Counted from the stretch's first letter, positions 6,489 through 15,139 are shown. The stretch: DNA of 48,550 bases from Alsobacter soli (GCF_003004785.1 NZ_PVZS01000034.1:1-48550), one strand, 5' to 3'. The notes: generated by a model not told the origin, from the sequence alone. Program-made: numbers and translations.

Positions 6489-6938
6489 TCACGTCGCCGC
6501 CTCCCCCGCGCGGATTCGCGCGGTGTCCTCGGCGGAAAGGCCCAGGATCTCCGCCGCGCGCTCGATCAGGCTCTCCTCGACCTCATGAATCCGTCCATCC
6601 GCGAGGGCGACGCGCCACATCAGGGAGACGATCTGCTGGCGCTGGTCGGACGGCAGCTGGCGCCCAAAAGCCGACAGGCTTTCCGCGGCGCCGCCCGCCT
6701 CCTGTACGCGGGCGCGGGTTTCGGCGATGAAACGACGCGCCTCGCTGGGACCAAGGCCGGCGCGCGCCATGACGGCGTCCTCCAGCCAGCGCTCCTCCGC
6801 TTCGGTGATTCTGCCGTCCGCCAGCGCGACCTGCACCAGAAGGGCCGCGCTGGCGCGCTGGCTCTCGTCGATCGCCGGCTCGCCCGCGGGCGCGCCGCCG
6901 GCGATGGACTGGAGCAGGTCAGCGAGGGTCTGAAACAT
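6489..6938 (-). CDS. TerB-family (tellurite-resistance-like) protein
   Basis: A 149-residue all-helical soluble protein. Residues about 30-145 are a TerB-like domain with two acidic repeats of the form LADGRITEAEERWLED and LADGRIHEVEESLIER; these D-G-x-I-x-x-x-E loops are the probable metal-binding sites of the family. TerB domains occur in tellurite and stress loci, but the free-standing form in alphaproteobacteria has no proved role. I chose ATG at 6938 because GAGAAG lies six bases upstream; a GTG five codons earlier is less likely. Confidence 0.85.
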   Translation of the reverse strand: MFQTLADLLQSIAGGAPAGEPAIDESQRASAALLVQVALADGRITEAEERWLEDAVMARAGLGPSEARRFIAETRARVQEAGGAAESLSAFGRQLPSDQRQQIVSLMWRVALADGRIHEVEESLIERAAEILGLSAEDTARIRAGEAAT

Positions 6939-7019
6939 GGTGGCTTCTCGCACGATGCAACCGGGCCGTGTGGTTAGGCCCGGATCCGCTGCACGGCAAG
7001 GCCGCCTTTCGGGCGCCGG

Positions 7020-7214
7020 TCAGGGCGTGGACAAAGCCGCGCAGTTCCGCCGGCCGGCCTCGAAGCAGTTCTGCGCCTTTCTGGCGCGATCCATGGATTC
7101 GACCAGGAACAGTCCCGCTCCGAGCAGCAGCAGGCACACGATGGCGGCCACCAGGTTCACCGTCGTCCGGCGGCCATCGTCGGCCTCGTCAGGTTCGTCC
7201 CGCCTGTCCAGCAT
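7020..7214 (-). CDS. Small single-pass membrane protein
   Basis: A 64-residue protein: a charged cytosolic head (DRRDEPDEADDGRRTT), one membrane helix (VNLVAAIVCLLLLGAGLFLV), and a short tail with a paired-cysteine motif (KAQNCFEAGRRNCAAL). The head-helix-QNCxxxGRRNC layout recurs in small conserved Hyphomicrobiales proteins of unknown function. The cysteines face the periplasm if the charged head stays inside. It lies between the TerB-like gene and a 246-base gap (7215-7460) in which I see no gene. Confidence 0.7.
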   Translation of the reverse strand: MLDRRDEPDEADDGRRTTVNLVAAIVCLLLLGAGLFLVESMDRARKAQNCFEAGRRNCAALSTP

Positions 7215-7460
7215 GGGGCTCTCCTCGGAGCCAGCGTACGTGAGTCGTCGGCCCGCGCAACGGGCTGCAACTCTGGATCACTCGCGTGCGTTGCAAATCC
7301 AACCCAAGCCTGGAACAGGCCCTTCGAGGGGGCGCTGCGGACAGCCGCGGCCAAGGGGGTCTCGTCGGGACAGACGATGACCGGCGAGCCATGGCCAACT
7401 TGCCTGGCGACCGATGGCGCGTGCGAAGCCAGGGCCGCCCGACCCGAACTGGATGCCGTC

Positions 7461-7772
7461 ATGAAGCTTGGACTCGCCGCATGCGCGTTTGCGTCTTGCG
7501 TGGTCGCTTCGCCGACCGCCATCAGCCACGATTTCTGGATCAACCGCGGCCAATACAAGGATCCGACCAGCGGCGTGCATTGTTGCGGCCCGAGCGACTG
7601 CTCGTCCGTTACGCCGGCCCGCATCACGGTCGTCAAGGACGGCTACCTCATCGACGGGCAGGAACTCGTGCCCTTCGCGGAGGCCTATACGTCCGAAGAC
7701 CATGATTTCTGGCGCTGCAAGAGAGCCGACGGCTCACGCCGCTGCTTCTTCGCGCCCACCATGAGCTTCTGA
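7461..7772 (+). CDS. Secreted cysteine-rich protein, conserved hypothetical
   Basis: A 103-residue protein. The chosen ATG starts a signal peptide (MKLGLAACAFASCVVASPTAIS); frames upstream of it have no export character. The mature part is compact and Cys-rich: HDFWINRGQYKDPTSGVHCCGPSDCSSV, then VVKDGYLIDGQELVPFAEAYTSEDHDFWRCKRADGSRRCFFAP. The vicinal HCCG-x-SDC and the final RCKR-x6-RRCFF give five mature cysteines. I know this architecture from many Hyphomicrobiales and some of their phages, without assigned function. It ends three bases before the stop of the facing L,D-transpeptidase. Confidence 0.78.
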   Translation: MKLGLAACAFASCVVASPTAISHDFWINRGQYKDPTSGVHCCGPSDCSSVTPARITVVKDGYLIDGQELVPFAEAYTSEDHDFWRCKRADGSRRCFFAPTMSF

Positions 7773-7775
7773 GGC

Positions 7776-8393
7776 TCAGCGAAAGAGCCACCATCCGACG
7801 GGGCTGCGCGCCCACGACTTGGCGGAGACCGGAGCCGGGCTGGGGGCATAGCCCAGCGGCTCGGCCGGCGCACGGCGGGCCGCGTAAGTGGCCGGGGTCC
7901 GATGGCGGGCTGACGCGTAGCTCTTGGCCTTCCTGGGGCCGGAAGCCACCGCGGTGGTCGGCGCGGACCCCGTGATGGTGATCACCGCGCCTTCCTTCTG
8001 CACCATGGCGTAGAGCTGCGCGGCGTTCCCCTTGGCCAGCCGCACGCAGCCGTGCGAGGCGGGACGGCCGAGCGACCCCACCGCGCCGGTGCCGTGGATG
8101 GCGTAGCCGCCCTTGAAGAAGATGGAGTGCGGCATCGGCGACAGGTCGTACTTGCGCGAGTAGTGCATCTTCTCCAGCCGCTGCGCCCGGTAGACGCCCC
8201 GCGGCGTGACGTATCCCTTGCGGGCCGACGAGATCTTCCAGGTGTGGCTGCCGCCCTCGTCCGACGAAACGTGCATGGTCTGGGTCGTCAGGTCCACGTT
8301 GACCCGGACGGTGGCTTGGGCGCCAGGCAGGAGCGCGAAGGAACCGGCGATCAGGCCGACGACGGCCACGAGACAACGAGCCAGGAAACGCAT
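7776..8393 (-). CDS. L,D-transpeptidase (YkuD domain)
   Basis: A 205-residue periplasmic enzyme. A signal peptide (about residues 1-27, ending AQA) is followed by a YkuD domain at about 28-135, with the conserved YAIHGT and ASHGCVRLAKGNA motifs; the Cys of SHGC is the nucleophile. Such enzymes make 3-3 peptidoglycan crosslinks or attach proteins to the wall. The C-terminal 70 residues are a basic Ala/Pro-rich extension (SGPRKAKSYASARHRTPATYAARR) suited to binding the acidic cell wall. The early part PRGVYRAQRLEKMHYSRKYD matches the substrate-cap side of the family. Confidence 0.92.
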   Translation of the reverse strand: MRFLARCLVAVVGLIAGSFALLPGAQATVRVNVDLTTQTMHVSSDEGGSHTWKISSARKGYVTPRGVYRAQRLEKMHYSRKYDLSPMPHSIFFKGGYAIHGTGAVGSLGRPASHGCVRLAKGNAAQLYAMVQKEGAVITITGSAPTTAVASGPRKAKSYASARHRTPATYAARRAPAEPLGYAPSPAPVSAKSWARSPVGWWLFR

Positions 8394-8561
8394 GGCGAAA
8401 ACCTTCGGATGAATGACGGACCCTGTCGGTCGGACGGTCTGCGCCGCCTCGCCGCTGCTGCAGCAAACAGCAGGAAGGTTTCCCTTCGCCTACAATCCTG
8501 ACTCCGCCGACGCGCGAACGCCAGCATCTTTGAGTTGCAGTGAACGTAGATCGCGAAAAGT

Positions 8562-9641
8562 TTAAGCGCCCGACTTTCCGTCAACCGGCGGCGGATAGAT
8601 GTGGCGCGCGCCGCGAAAGTCCTCGACCATGCCGCCGTCCATGGCGTCCGGCCCGATCGGGGCCTTCCCGTGACCGCCGGGGATGTCGAGCACATAGGTG
8701 GGCTGGCACAGGCCCGAGAGCCGCCCGCGCAGGGCCCTCACCAGGGCGCGCCCTTCCTCGACAGTGGTCCGCAGGTGGGCGGTGCCCGGCGCGAGGTCGC
8801 CATGATGCAGGTAATAGGGCTTCACCCGCGCTTCCACGAAGCCGCGCATCAGGGCCGCGAGCGTCTCCACGTCGTCGTTCACGCCCTTGAGCAGCACCGT
8901 CTGGCTCACCATGGCGATGCCGGCGGCGATCAGGCGCGCGCAGGCGGCCCGCGCCTCGGGCGTGAGCTCGCGCGGGTGGTTGGCGTGAAGAGCGACATAG
9001 GTCGTCTTGTCCGAGGCCGTCAGCGCGCCGATCAGTTCGGCCCCGACCCGGGCGGGATCGACCACCGGCAGCCGGGTATGCCAGCGGATGATCCGCACAT
9101 GCGGGATCGCCCCGATGGCCTCCACGACCTCGCGCAACCGTCGTGGGGAGAGCACCAGGGGGTCGCCTCCGGTGATCACCACCTCCCATATCTCCGGCCG
9201 CGCGCGAACGTAGTCCAGCGCCGCCTCGAAGGCGGCCGGCGACAGCGTGCCCGAGCCCGCCGGCCCCACCGTTTCGCGCCGGAAGCAGAAGCGGCAATAC
9301 ACGGCGCAGACATGCACCAGCTTCAGCAGCACCCGGTCGGGATAGCGGTGCACCAGCCCTTCGGCCGGGCTGTGGGCGTCGTCCCCGATCGGGTCGGCCA
9401 GGTCCTCCGGCCGGGCGTCCAGTTCGCGCGGGTCGGGCACGAACTGGCGCGCGATGGGATCATCCGGGTCGCCCGGGTCGATGAGGGCCTGCATGGCGGG
9501 CGTGACCGCCACCGCGTAGCGCTCCGCCACGGCGGCCGCTCCCTCGCGCTGCTCGGGGCGCAGCAGGCCGGCCGACACCAGGTCGTCCGCGCTGCGCAGG
9601 CTGCGAGGCAAGGGGGTCGGCTTGGGGGCGGACTGGGTCAT
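8562..9641 (-). CDS. epmB: EF-P beta-lysylation protein / lysine 2,3-aminomutase (radical SAM)
   Basis: A 359-residue KamA-family radical SAM enzyme. The cluster-binding motif CAVYCRFCFRR (CxxxCxxC) lies about one third in, followed by EVVITGGDPLVLSPRRLREV and IRWHTRLPVVDP, which are typical of the family. The PLP-binding region near the C-terminus is present as YVLDIPGGHGKAPIG. EpmB converts (S)-alpha-lysine to (R)-beta-lysine for EF-P modification; free lysine 2,3-aminomutases are longer. The assignment as epmB rests on length and on epmA and efp next door. I chose ATG at 9641, preceded by GGAG; an upstream frame adds 17 Arg-rich residues. Confidence 0.92.
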   Translation of the reverse strand: MTQSAPKPTPLPRSLRSADDLVSAGLLRPEQREGAAAVAERYAVAVTPAMQALIDPGDPDDPIARQFVPDPRELDARPEDLADPIGDDAHSPAEGLVHRYPDRVLLKLVHVCAVYCRFCFRRETVGPAGSGTLSPAAFEAALDYVRARPEIWEVVITGGDPLVLSPRRLREVVEAIGAIPHVRIIRWHTRLPVVDPARVGAELIGALTASDKTTYVALHANHPRELTPEARAACARLIAAGIAMVSQTVLLKGVNDDVETLAALMRGFVEARVKPYYLHHGDLAPGTAHLRTTVEEGRALVRALRGRLSGLCQPTYVLDIPGGHGKAPIGPDAMDGGMVEDFRGARHIYPPPVDGKSGA

Positions 9642-9705
9642 GGGGGCTCCGGGCGCGCGGGTCTTCTCACGGCGGCGACGGACTGACAACACCGTCGTCC
9701 ATCAT

Positions 9706-9737
9706 CCGTCATCGCGAGCGAGCGACGCGATCCAGGA
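9706..9737. repeat. Intergenic repeat, GTCATCGCGAG type
   Basis: The sequence CCGTCATCGCGAGCGAGCG followed by ACGCGATCCAGGAAG is a partial copy of a dispersed palindrome family whose other members here lie at 17934, 25824, 42789 and 48456. It sits in the gap between epmA and epmB. Confidence 0.6.
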
Positions 9738-9772
9738 AGACGGCCCGGGCGCGCCTGGTGCAAGCGAGACGC

Positions 9773-10825
9773 TCACCCCGCCACGGGCGTCCACACCACC
9801 TGCTCGATGCGCGACGCGCCGGTGGCCAGCATCACCAGCCGCTCGAGCCCCAGGGCGATGCCGCTCGCGGAAGGCATGAGCGCCAGCGCGGCCAGGAAGT
9901 CCTCGTCGAGCGGGTAGCGCTCGCCATAGACGCGCTCCTTCTCGGCCATCTCCGCCTCGAAGCGGCGCCGCTGCTCGGCAGCGTCCGTGAGCTCCCCGAA
10001 CGCGTTGGCCAGCTCCACCCCGCAGGCGTAGAGCTCGAAGCGCTCCGCCACGCGGGGGTCGCCCGCCTTCGGCCGCGCCAGCGCGGCCTCGCTCACGGGG
10101 TACTCGCACAGGATCGCCGGGCGGCCGAAGCCCAGGTGCGGCTCGACCTTCTCCACCAGCACGCGGCTGAACACGTCCGCCCAGGTGTCGTCGTCCGCCA
10201 CACGGATCCCGGCGCCCCGGGCGGCAGCCGCAAGGGCGTCCCGATCCGTTTCGGTGGGCGTCATCGTCGCCAGAAGGTCGATCCCGGCCCGCTCGGCGAA
10301 GGCCTGCGCCACAGTCACGCGCTCAGGCGCCGCCAAGGGGTCGGCCTCGCCGCCCCGGAAGCGCAGGCGCGCGGCGCCCGCCGTCTCGGCCGCCAGCCGC
10401 AGCAGCGCGGCGCAGTCGTCCATCAGCGCCTCGTAGGGCTCGTCCGCCCGGTACCACTCCAGCATGGTGAATTCGGGATGGTGCAGCGCCCCGCGCTCCC
10501 GGTTCCGGAACACCTTGGCGAAGTCGAAGATCCGCCGCTCGCCGGCGGCCAACAGCTTCTTGCAGGCGAATTCTGGCGAAGTGTGCAGGTAGAAGGGCGC
10601 GCGCTCGCCCGCCGGGCCCAGCATCTCCGTCGCGAAGGCGTGCAGGTGCGCTTCGTTCCCCGGCGACGCCTGCAGGATGGCGCCCTCGACCTCGATGAAG
10701 CCGCGCTCGCCGAACCACGCGCGCATCGCGGAGACGATGCGATTGCGCGCCAGCAGGAAGGGCCGGCGGTCGGCGTGCACGTGCGGCGTCCACCATGGCG
10801 ACGCGCCGGGAGCCGCGCCCTTCAC
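9773..10825 (-). CDS. epmA: EF-P--(R)-beta-lysine ligase (lysyl-tRNA synthetase paralogue)
   Basis: A 350-residue protein corresponding to a class II lysyl-tRNA synthetase catalytic core without the anticodon-binding domain, as expected for EpmA/GenX. Motif 2 is FRNRERGALHHPEFTMLEWY and motif 3 is GIALGLERLVMLATG; FYLHTSPEFACKKLLAAG is the usual amino-acid pocket region. EpmA activates (R)-beta-lysine and joins it to a conserved lysine of EF-P. It starts with GTG at 10825, 144 bases from the divergent efp start, so one intergenic region probably carries both promoters. epmB follows on the same strand after a 131-base gap containing a repeat. Confidence 0.94.
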   Translation of the reverse strand: MKGAAPGASPWWTPHVHADRRPFLLARNRIVSAMRAWFGERGFIEVEGAILQASPGNEAHLHAFATEMLGPAGERAPFYLHTSPEFACKKLLAAGERRIFDFAKVFRNRERGALHHPEFTMLEWYRADEPYEALMDDCAALLRLAAETAGAARLRFRGGEADPLAAPERVTVAQAFAERAGIDLLATMTPTETDRDALAAAARGAGIRVADDDTWADVFSRVLVEKVEPHLGFGRPAILCEYPVSEAALARPKAGDPRVAERFELYACGVELANAFGELTDAAEQRRRFEAEMAEKERVYGERYPLDEDFLAALALMPSASGIALGLERLVMLATGASRIEQVVWTPVAG

Positions 10826-10969
10826 GGCGCGGACCCGTGCGAATCGCTGGTCATTTGCGCCAAATCGTGCTGAAAGGCTGCAGCCTCGGCGACCCGCATG
10901 CGCGGTCGCGCGCCCCGCTTTTCCGCGACCCGCTCCGGGACGCGACCGTCAGTTGAGAGAGACACACCC

Positions 10970-11536
10970 GTGAAGGTCATCGCCAGCTCGCTCCGCAAGG
11001 GCAACATCGTCGAGAAGGACGGCAAGCTCTACGTCATTCTGACCGCGGAAAACATCCACCCCGGCAAGGGCACCCCGGTCACTCAGCTCGACATGCGCCG
11101 CATTTCCGATGGCGTGAAGGTGTCCGAGCGCTATCGGACCACCGAGCAGGTGGAGCGCGCCTATGTGGAGGACCGCGACTACAACTACCTCTACAGCGAC
11201 GGCGAGGGCCATCACTTCATGAACCCGGAGAACTACGAGCAGATCGCGGTTCCGGACGACGTGATGGGCGACCAGGCCATCTGGCTGCAGGAGAACATGG
11301 TCTGCACCATCAGCGTCCACGATGGCGTGCCGGTTGCGATCCAGATCCCCGCCCGCGTGGTGCTCGAGATCACCGAGACCGAGCCCACCGTGAAGGGCCA
11401 GACGGCCTCTTCGTCCTACAAGCCCGCCATGCTGTCGAACGGCGCCCGCACCATGGTGCCCCCGCATATCGGGGCAGGCACCCGCGTCGTGATCATGACC
11501 GAGGACAGCTCCTACGTGGAGCGCGCCAAGGACTGA
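10970..11536 (+). CDS. efp: Elongation factor P
   Basis: A 188-residue protein, the same length as E. coli EF-P, with the three EF-P domains: KOW-like (1-65), OB domain 1 (66-127) and the C-terminal OB domain ending [24 protein letters not shown] enters the ribosomal E site and relieves stalls at proline runs. The modification loop reads [12 protein letters not shown], with the target lysine at position 33 of this frame. The start is GTG with GAGAGA just upstream. Its modification enzymes EpmA and EpmB are encoded divergently beside it. E. coli-type EpmC (hydroxylase) is not in the window. Confidence 0.97.
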   Translation: MKVIASSLRKGNIVEKDGKLYVILTAENIHPGKGTPVTQLDMRRISDGVKVSERYRTTEQVERAYVEDRDYNYLYSDGEGHHFMNPENYEQIAVPDDVMGDQAIWLQENMVCTISVHDGVPVAIQIPARVVLEITETEPTVKGQTASSSYKPAMLSNGARTMVPPHIGAGTRVVIMTEDSSYVERAKD

Positions 11537-11565
11537 CCCGCGCTGCGGCGCGGAACGGACCGGCA

Positions 11566-11590
11566 GCTTGGGCGTTGCTCTCGCCCAAGC
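11566..11590 (+). terminator. Hairpin after efp
   Basis: A perfect nine-pair stem (GCTTGGGCG / CGCCCAAGC) with a TTGCTCT loop begins 29 bases after the efp stop and ends 13 bases before the next start. There is no T-run, so it is a weak or attenuating terminator at best. Confidence 0.5.
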
Positions 11591-11603
11591 CTGAGGTCCC
11601 GCC

Positions 11604-13220
11604 GTGCCGCATCCCATCCTCGATCGCCGCCGTTTCACTGCTCTCGGCGGCGCGGCCCTGGCGGTCGGCCCTTTGGCGGCCCCAGGCGCTCTCGCCCAGA
11701 CCGCGCCCGCCCAGCCCCCGGCCCAGTCGCCCCCTCCACCCGCGCCCCCTCCGAGCCCGCCGCCTCAGCCGAACTTTCGCTTCGAGGACGTGATCGACCG
11801 GGCGCGCAGGCTCGCTGGAGAATCCTTCCAGGCGGAGCCTCCGCCCCTGCCGCCCGAACTGGCGCAGCTCGACTACGACGCCTACCGCGACATCCGCTTC
11901 CGCCCCGAGAAGGCCCTGCTCGGCGAGAACGGCAGCCCGTTTCGCATGCAGCTGTTCCACCTGGGCTTCCTGTTCAAACGCCCCGTGGTGGTGAACGTCA
12001 TCGACCATGGCGTCGCCGCGCCCGTGCCCTACTCGGCGTCCCTGTTCGACTACGGCAAGAACAAGTTCCCCGGTCCGCTCCCCATCGGGCTCGGCTTCGC
12101 CGGCTTTCGCCTCCATTACCCGCTCAACAATCCCGATCAGCTGGACGAACTCGCGGTCTTCCTGGGCGCCAGCTACTTCCGCTTCCTGTCCCGTGGGCAG
12201 CGCTACGGCCTCTCGGCCCGGGGCCTCTCCATCGGCAGCGGCCAGCCCGACGAGGAGTTTCCGTTTTTCCGCGAGTTCTGGGTGGAGCACCCGGCGAAGG
12301 GCGACGAATTCATCGTCGTCTACGCCTTGCTGGACGGCGCGTCCGTGACCGGCGCCTATCAGATCATCCTCCGCCCGGGCCCCGAGACCGTGGCCGAGGT
12401 GCGCAGCCAGCTCTTCCCCCGCAAGCCGATCCCGTCCATCGGCGTCGCGCCGCTCACCTCCATGTTCTACACCAGCGAGAACGACCGGCGGCTGCGCGAC
12501 GACTTCCGCAACGAGATCCACGATTCCGACGGCCTGCTCGTTCACACCGGCGGCGGCGAGTGGATCTGGCGTCCCCTCGCCAACCCGCCGGCGCCCCGCA
12601 CCTCTCATTTCGGCGACAAGAACCCGGCCGGCTTCGGCCTCCTTCAGCGCGACCGCAATTTCGCCCGCTACGAGGACCTTGAGGCCCGCTATGACCTGAG
12701 GCCGAGCTACTGGGTCGAGCCGCGCGGCGACTGGGGCGAAGGCAGCATCGACCTCGTCGAGCTCAACACCCCCGACGAGACCAACGACAACATCGTCGCC
12801 TTCTGGCGGCCGGCCAAGGCCCCGGAGCCAGGCGCCCCGCTCGAGCTCAACTATCTCATCCGCTCCCTGGATAGCCGAGAGCTGCACCGCGGCGGCAAGG
12901 CGGCAGGCACCTTTCAGACGGGGCTCGCCGGCCCGCCGGGCTCCGGCGACGTCGTGCGCCGCCGCTTCATGGTGGATTTCACCGGCGGCGACCTGCCCTT
13001 CTACCAGGCCTCGCCCAAGCGCGTGGCGCTGTTCGCGGAGGCCAGGGGCGGCCGGTTGGCCCGCAGCAACCTTGAGCCAAACCCGGTCACACGCGGCTTC
13101 CGCGCCTATCTCGACATCGAGGCGCCGAAGGCCGCGACCGTGGAGATGCGCAGCTACCTCACCGTCGAAGGCCACCCCATGACGGAGACATGGGCCTTCG
13201 CCTGGCGCGCGCCTGACTAG
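11604..13220 (+). CDS. Periplasmic glucan biosynthesis protein (OpgG/OpgD family), Tat-exported
   Basis: A 538-residue protein. The N-terminus carries a twin-arginine signal (LDRRRFTALGGAALAVG, cleavage near ALAQ), then a Pro-rich linker (about 35-58). From about residue 60 the MdoG/OpgG beta-sandwich follows: FRFEDVIDRARRLAGESF, YDAYRDIRFRPEKALLG, FRMQLFHLGFLFKRPV, a central EEFPFFREFWVEHP and the DFRNEIHDSDGLLVHTGGGEW region. Family members build osmoregulated periplasmic glucans. Tat export is typical of OpgD, so the product may be OpgD-like rather than OpgG. The start is GTG. No opgH glucosyltransferase is nearby. Confidence 0.88.
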   Translation: MPHPILDRRRFTALGGAALAVGPLAAPGALAQTAPAQPPAQSPPPPAPPPSPPPQPNFRFEDVIDRARRLAGESFQAEPPPLPPELAQLDYDAYRDIRFRPEKALLGENGSPFRMQLFHLGFLFKRPVVVNVIDHGVAAPVPYSASLFDYGKNKFPGPLPIGLGFAGFRLHYPLNNPDQLDELAVFLGASYFRFLSRGQRYGLSARGLSIGSGQPDEEFPFFREFWVEHPAKGDEFIVVYALLDGASVTGAYQIILRPGPETVAEVRSQLFPRKPIPSIGVAPLTSMFYTSENDRRLRDDFRNEIHDSDGLLVHTGGGEWIWRPLANPPAPRTSHFGDKNPAGFGLLQRDRNFARYEDLEARYDLRPSYWVEPRGDWGEGSIDLVELNTPDETNDNIVAFWRPAKAPEPGAPLELNYLIRSLDSRELHRGGKAAGTFQTGLAGPPGSGDVVRRRFMVDFTGGDLPFYQASPKRVALFAEARGGRLARSNLEPNPVTRGFRAYLDIEAPKAATVEMRSYLTVEGHPMTETWAFAWRAPD

Positions 13221-13239
13221 GCCAAGGGTCGTCACGAAC

Positions 13240-13255
13240 GTTCCAAGCTTGAAAC
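13240..13255. promoter_or_regulatory. Palindrome upstream of the RpiR-type regulator
   Basis: GTTCCAAGCTTGAAAC is a 16-base palindrome with one mismatched pair, 70 bases before the regulator ATG. RpiR-family operators are often GTTTCA/TGAAAC-like palindromes, so this may be an autoregulatory site; that is inference from form and place. Confidence 0.4.
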
Positions 13256-13324
13256 ATTCGTTCCGCTCGTGCTTCATCGCTGGGCGCCCCGGACGTCTTC
13301 GGAGGCCGCGCTCAGAGACCGGCC

Positions 13325-14149
13325 ATGCAGATAGACGCTCCTCGCGACTACGATCAGCTGAAGGCCCTGCTGGTGGCCCGCCGTCCAGACCTGCCCCGGC
13401 GGCTCCAGCAGGTGGCGGAGTTCGCCGTCAGCCACCCCGACGAGCTCGCCTTCGGCACCGCCGCCAGCATCGCCGAACTCGCGCAGGTTCAACCCTCGAC
13501 CCTGGTCCGTTTCGCCAAGGCCATCGGGTATTCCGGCTTCTCGGACCTGCAGAGCGTCTTCCGACGCCGGATGCGGGACCGCTGGCCCGACTACGGCGAA
13601 CGCTTGCGCTCTCTGCACGAGGCCAGGCCCTCCGCGGAGGATCCCGCCAAGTTGCTCTTCGGCTTCGCCGAAGCCGCCACCGCCTCCATTCATCGCATGC
13701 GGCAGACCGTGGCGGCCCGCGATCTGGACGCGGCCGTCGACATCCTGGCGGAGGCCGAGACCATCTACCTCGTCGGCCTGCGCCGCGCCTTCCCGGTCGC
13801 GGCCTACCTGGCCTACGCGCTGCCGAAGCTGGGCATCCGGACCTCGTTGATCGACAACGTCGCCCACATGGGGGCCGATCAGATCGCCCATGCGGGCCCC
13901 CAGGACGCCCTGCTGGCGATCAGCTTCTCGCCTTATACCCAGGCCACCATCGATCTCGCGGAAGCCGCCGCCCAGCGCGGCGCGCCCGTGGTGGCGCTGA
14001 CCGACAGCCCCTTCAGCCCGCTGGCCGAGATCGCGTCCGTGTGGCTGGAAATCGTGGAGGCCGACTTCGCCGCCTTCCGGTCCATGGCGGCCACGCTCTG
14101 CCTCGCCATGACCCTGGCGGTGGCCGTCGGGGAACGCCGGGCGGGGTGA
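13325..14149 (+). CDS. MurR/RpiR-family transcriptional regulator
   Basis: A 274-residue regulator. Residues about 10-85 are an RpiR-type HTH (RLQQVAEFAVSHPDELAFGTAASIAELAQVQPSTLVRFAKAIGYSGFSDLQ). Residues about 120-260 are a SIS phosphosugar-binding domain: ETIYLVGLRRAFPVAAYLAYALPKLG, then LLAISFSPYTQATIDLAEAAAQRGAPVVALTDSP. Such regulators respond to sugar phosphates. The usual SIS G-x-G-x-S entry is replaced by VGLRRAF, as in many members of this family. No sugar-catabolic operon lies next to it; the candidate operator upstream suggests autoregulation. Confidence 0.92.
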   Translation: MQIDAPRDYDQLKALLVARRPDLPRRLQQVAEFAVSHPDELAFGTAASIAELAQVQPSTLVRFAKAIGYSGFSDLQSVFRRRMRDRWPDYGERLRSLHEARPSAEDPAKLLFGFAEAATASIHRMRQTVAARDLDAAVDILAEAETIYLVGLRRAFPVAAYLAYALPKLGIRTSLIDNVAHMGADQIAHAGPQDALLAISFSPYTQATIDLAEAAAQRGAPVVALTDSPFSPLAEIASVWLEIVEADFAAFRSMAATLCLAMTLAVAVGERRAG

Positions 14150-14170
14150 TCCGCCGCCCGGCGCCGCGTC

Positions 14171-15139
14171 TCAGAGAACCGTGCTCCACTGCGCGGGCAC
14201 GAACGTGTAGCCCTTGCCGTCCTTGGCGATGTAGCCCTGCGCCGGGAACGGGAAGTGGTAGCCGGCCACGTGCATCCGCTCCGCGGCCATCATGTCCAAG
14301 ACCTTGTGCCGGGTCGCCCGCGCCATGTCGGCGTCCTGGTCGAAAACCGCCGACCAGTCGGGATTGCGCACGAACAGCGCCGGATGATTTGTGACGTCCG
14401 ACAGGATCATCATCCGGGCGCCGCCGGAAGCCACCGCGAAGATGGTGTGACCGGGCGTATGGCCGGGCGCCCCGATCGCGGTGACGCCAGGCGCGACCTC
14501 CCTGTCCCAATCGAAGCGCTTCACGTCCTTGGCGATGGGCCCGAACACGCGCCGCACGTTCTTGAAGTTGGCCACGAGGCCCTCCGGGGCCTGCGCCATC
14601 TTGGCGTCATCCATCCAGAAGTCCCATTCCGGCGCCGGGACGAGGATCTCGGCCTTGGAGAAGCTCTCGAAGCCTTCCTTGGGCCGGATGCCGTTGATGT
14701 GGTCGCCATGGAAGTGGCTGATCACCACCGTGTCGATGGCGGCCGGGTCGATGCCGGCGGCGCGCATGTTCGGAATGAGTTGCCCGCTCGTCGGCCCGCC
14801 GAGGCCGCCCAGGCCGGTATCGATCAGGACGAGCTTGCCGCCGGTGTTCACCACGAGCGCCGTGAAGGTGATCGGCAGTTCGTCAGGCGCCATGAACGCC
14901 TGCTTGAGCGCGTCCTGCACGTCCGGGAGCTTGGCGTTGCGCACGAAGCCCTCGTTCAGCTTCATGCGGTTGACGCCATCGTGCACGGCGGTGATCTCGA
15001 TGTCGCCGACCTTGTACCGGTAGGCGCCGGCCGTCTGCTTGCCGATCGGAGGGGCGCTCGCGCTGGCGGCTTCGGGGAGAACGGTTGCGGCCGCCAGTCC
15101 GGCGGCCGCGGTCATCAGGGTGCGGCGGTCAAGCGACAT
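14171..15139 (-). CDS. MBL-fold metallo-hydrolase, Tat-exported
   Basis: A 322-residue protein. The N-terminus has a twin-arginine signal (SLDRRTLMTAAAGLAAATVLPEAASA). The metallo-beta-lactamase fold follows: LVLIDTGLGGLGG, the zinc motif SHFHGDHING, GAPGHTPGHTIFAV for the third-site His, and LSDVTNHPALF with the bridging Asp. The late AGYHFPFPAQGYI gives the last His. This subgroup includes quorum-quenching lactonases and related hydrolases, but the substrate cannot be read from the sequence. It is tail-to-tail with the RpiR regulator, so a shared pathway is not implied. Confidence 0.9.
   Translation of the reverse strand: MSLDRRTLMTAAAGLAAATVLPEAASASAPPIGKQTAGAYRYKVGDIEITAVHDGVNRMKLNEGFVRNAKLPDVQDALKQAFMAPDELPITFTALVVNTGGKLVLIDTGLGGLGGPTSGQLIPNMRAAGIDPAAIDTVVISHFHGDHINGIRPKEGFESFSKAEILVPAPEWDFWMDDAKMAQAPEGLVANFKNVRRVFGPIAKDVKRFDWDREVAPGVTAIGAPGHTPGHTIFAVASGGARMMILSDVTNHPALFVRNPDWSAVFDQDADMARATRHKVLDMMAAERMHVAGYHFPFPAQGYIAKDGKGYTFVPAQWSTVL

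Noticed and set aside
11493-13277. A 594-residue minus-strand frame antisense to the glucan protein gene
   Set aside because: It is a shadow of GC-rich codon use; the plus-strand frame has a Tat signal and family motifs.
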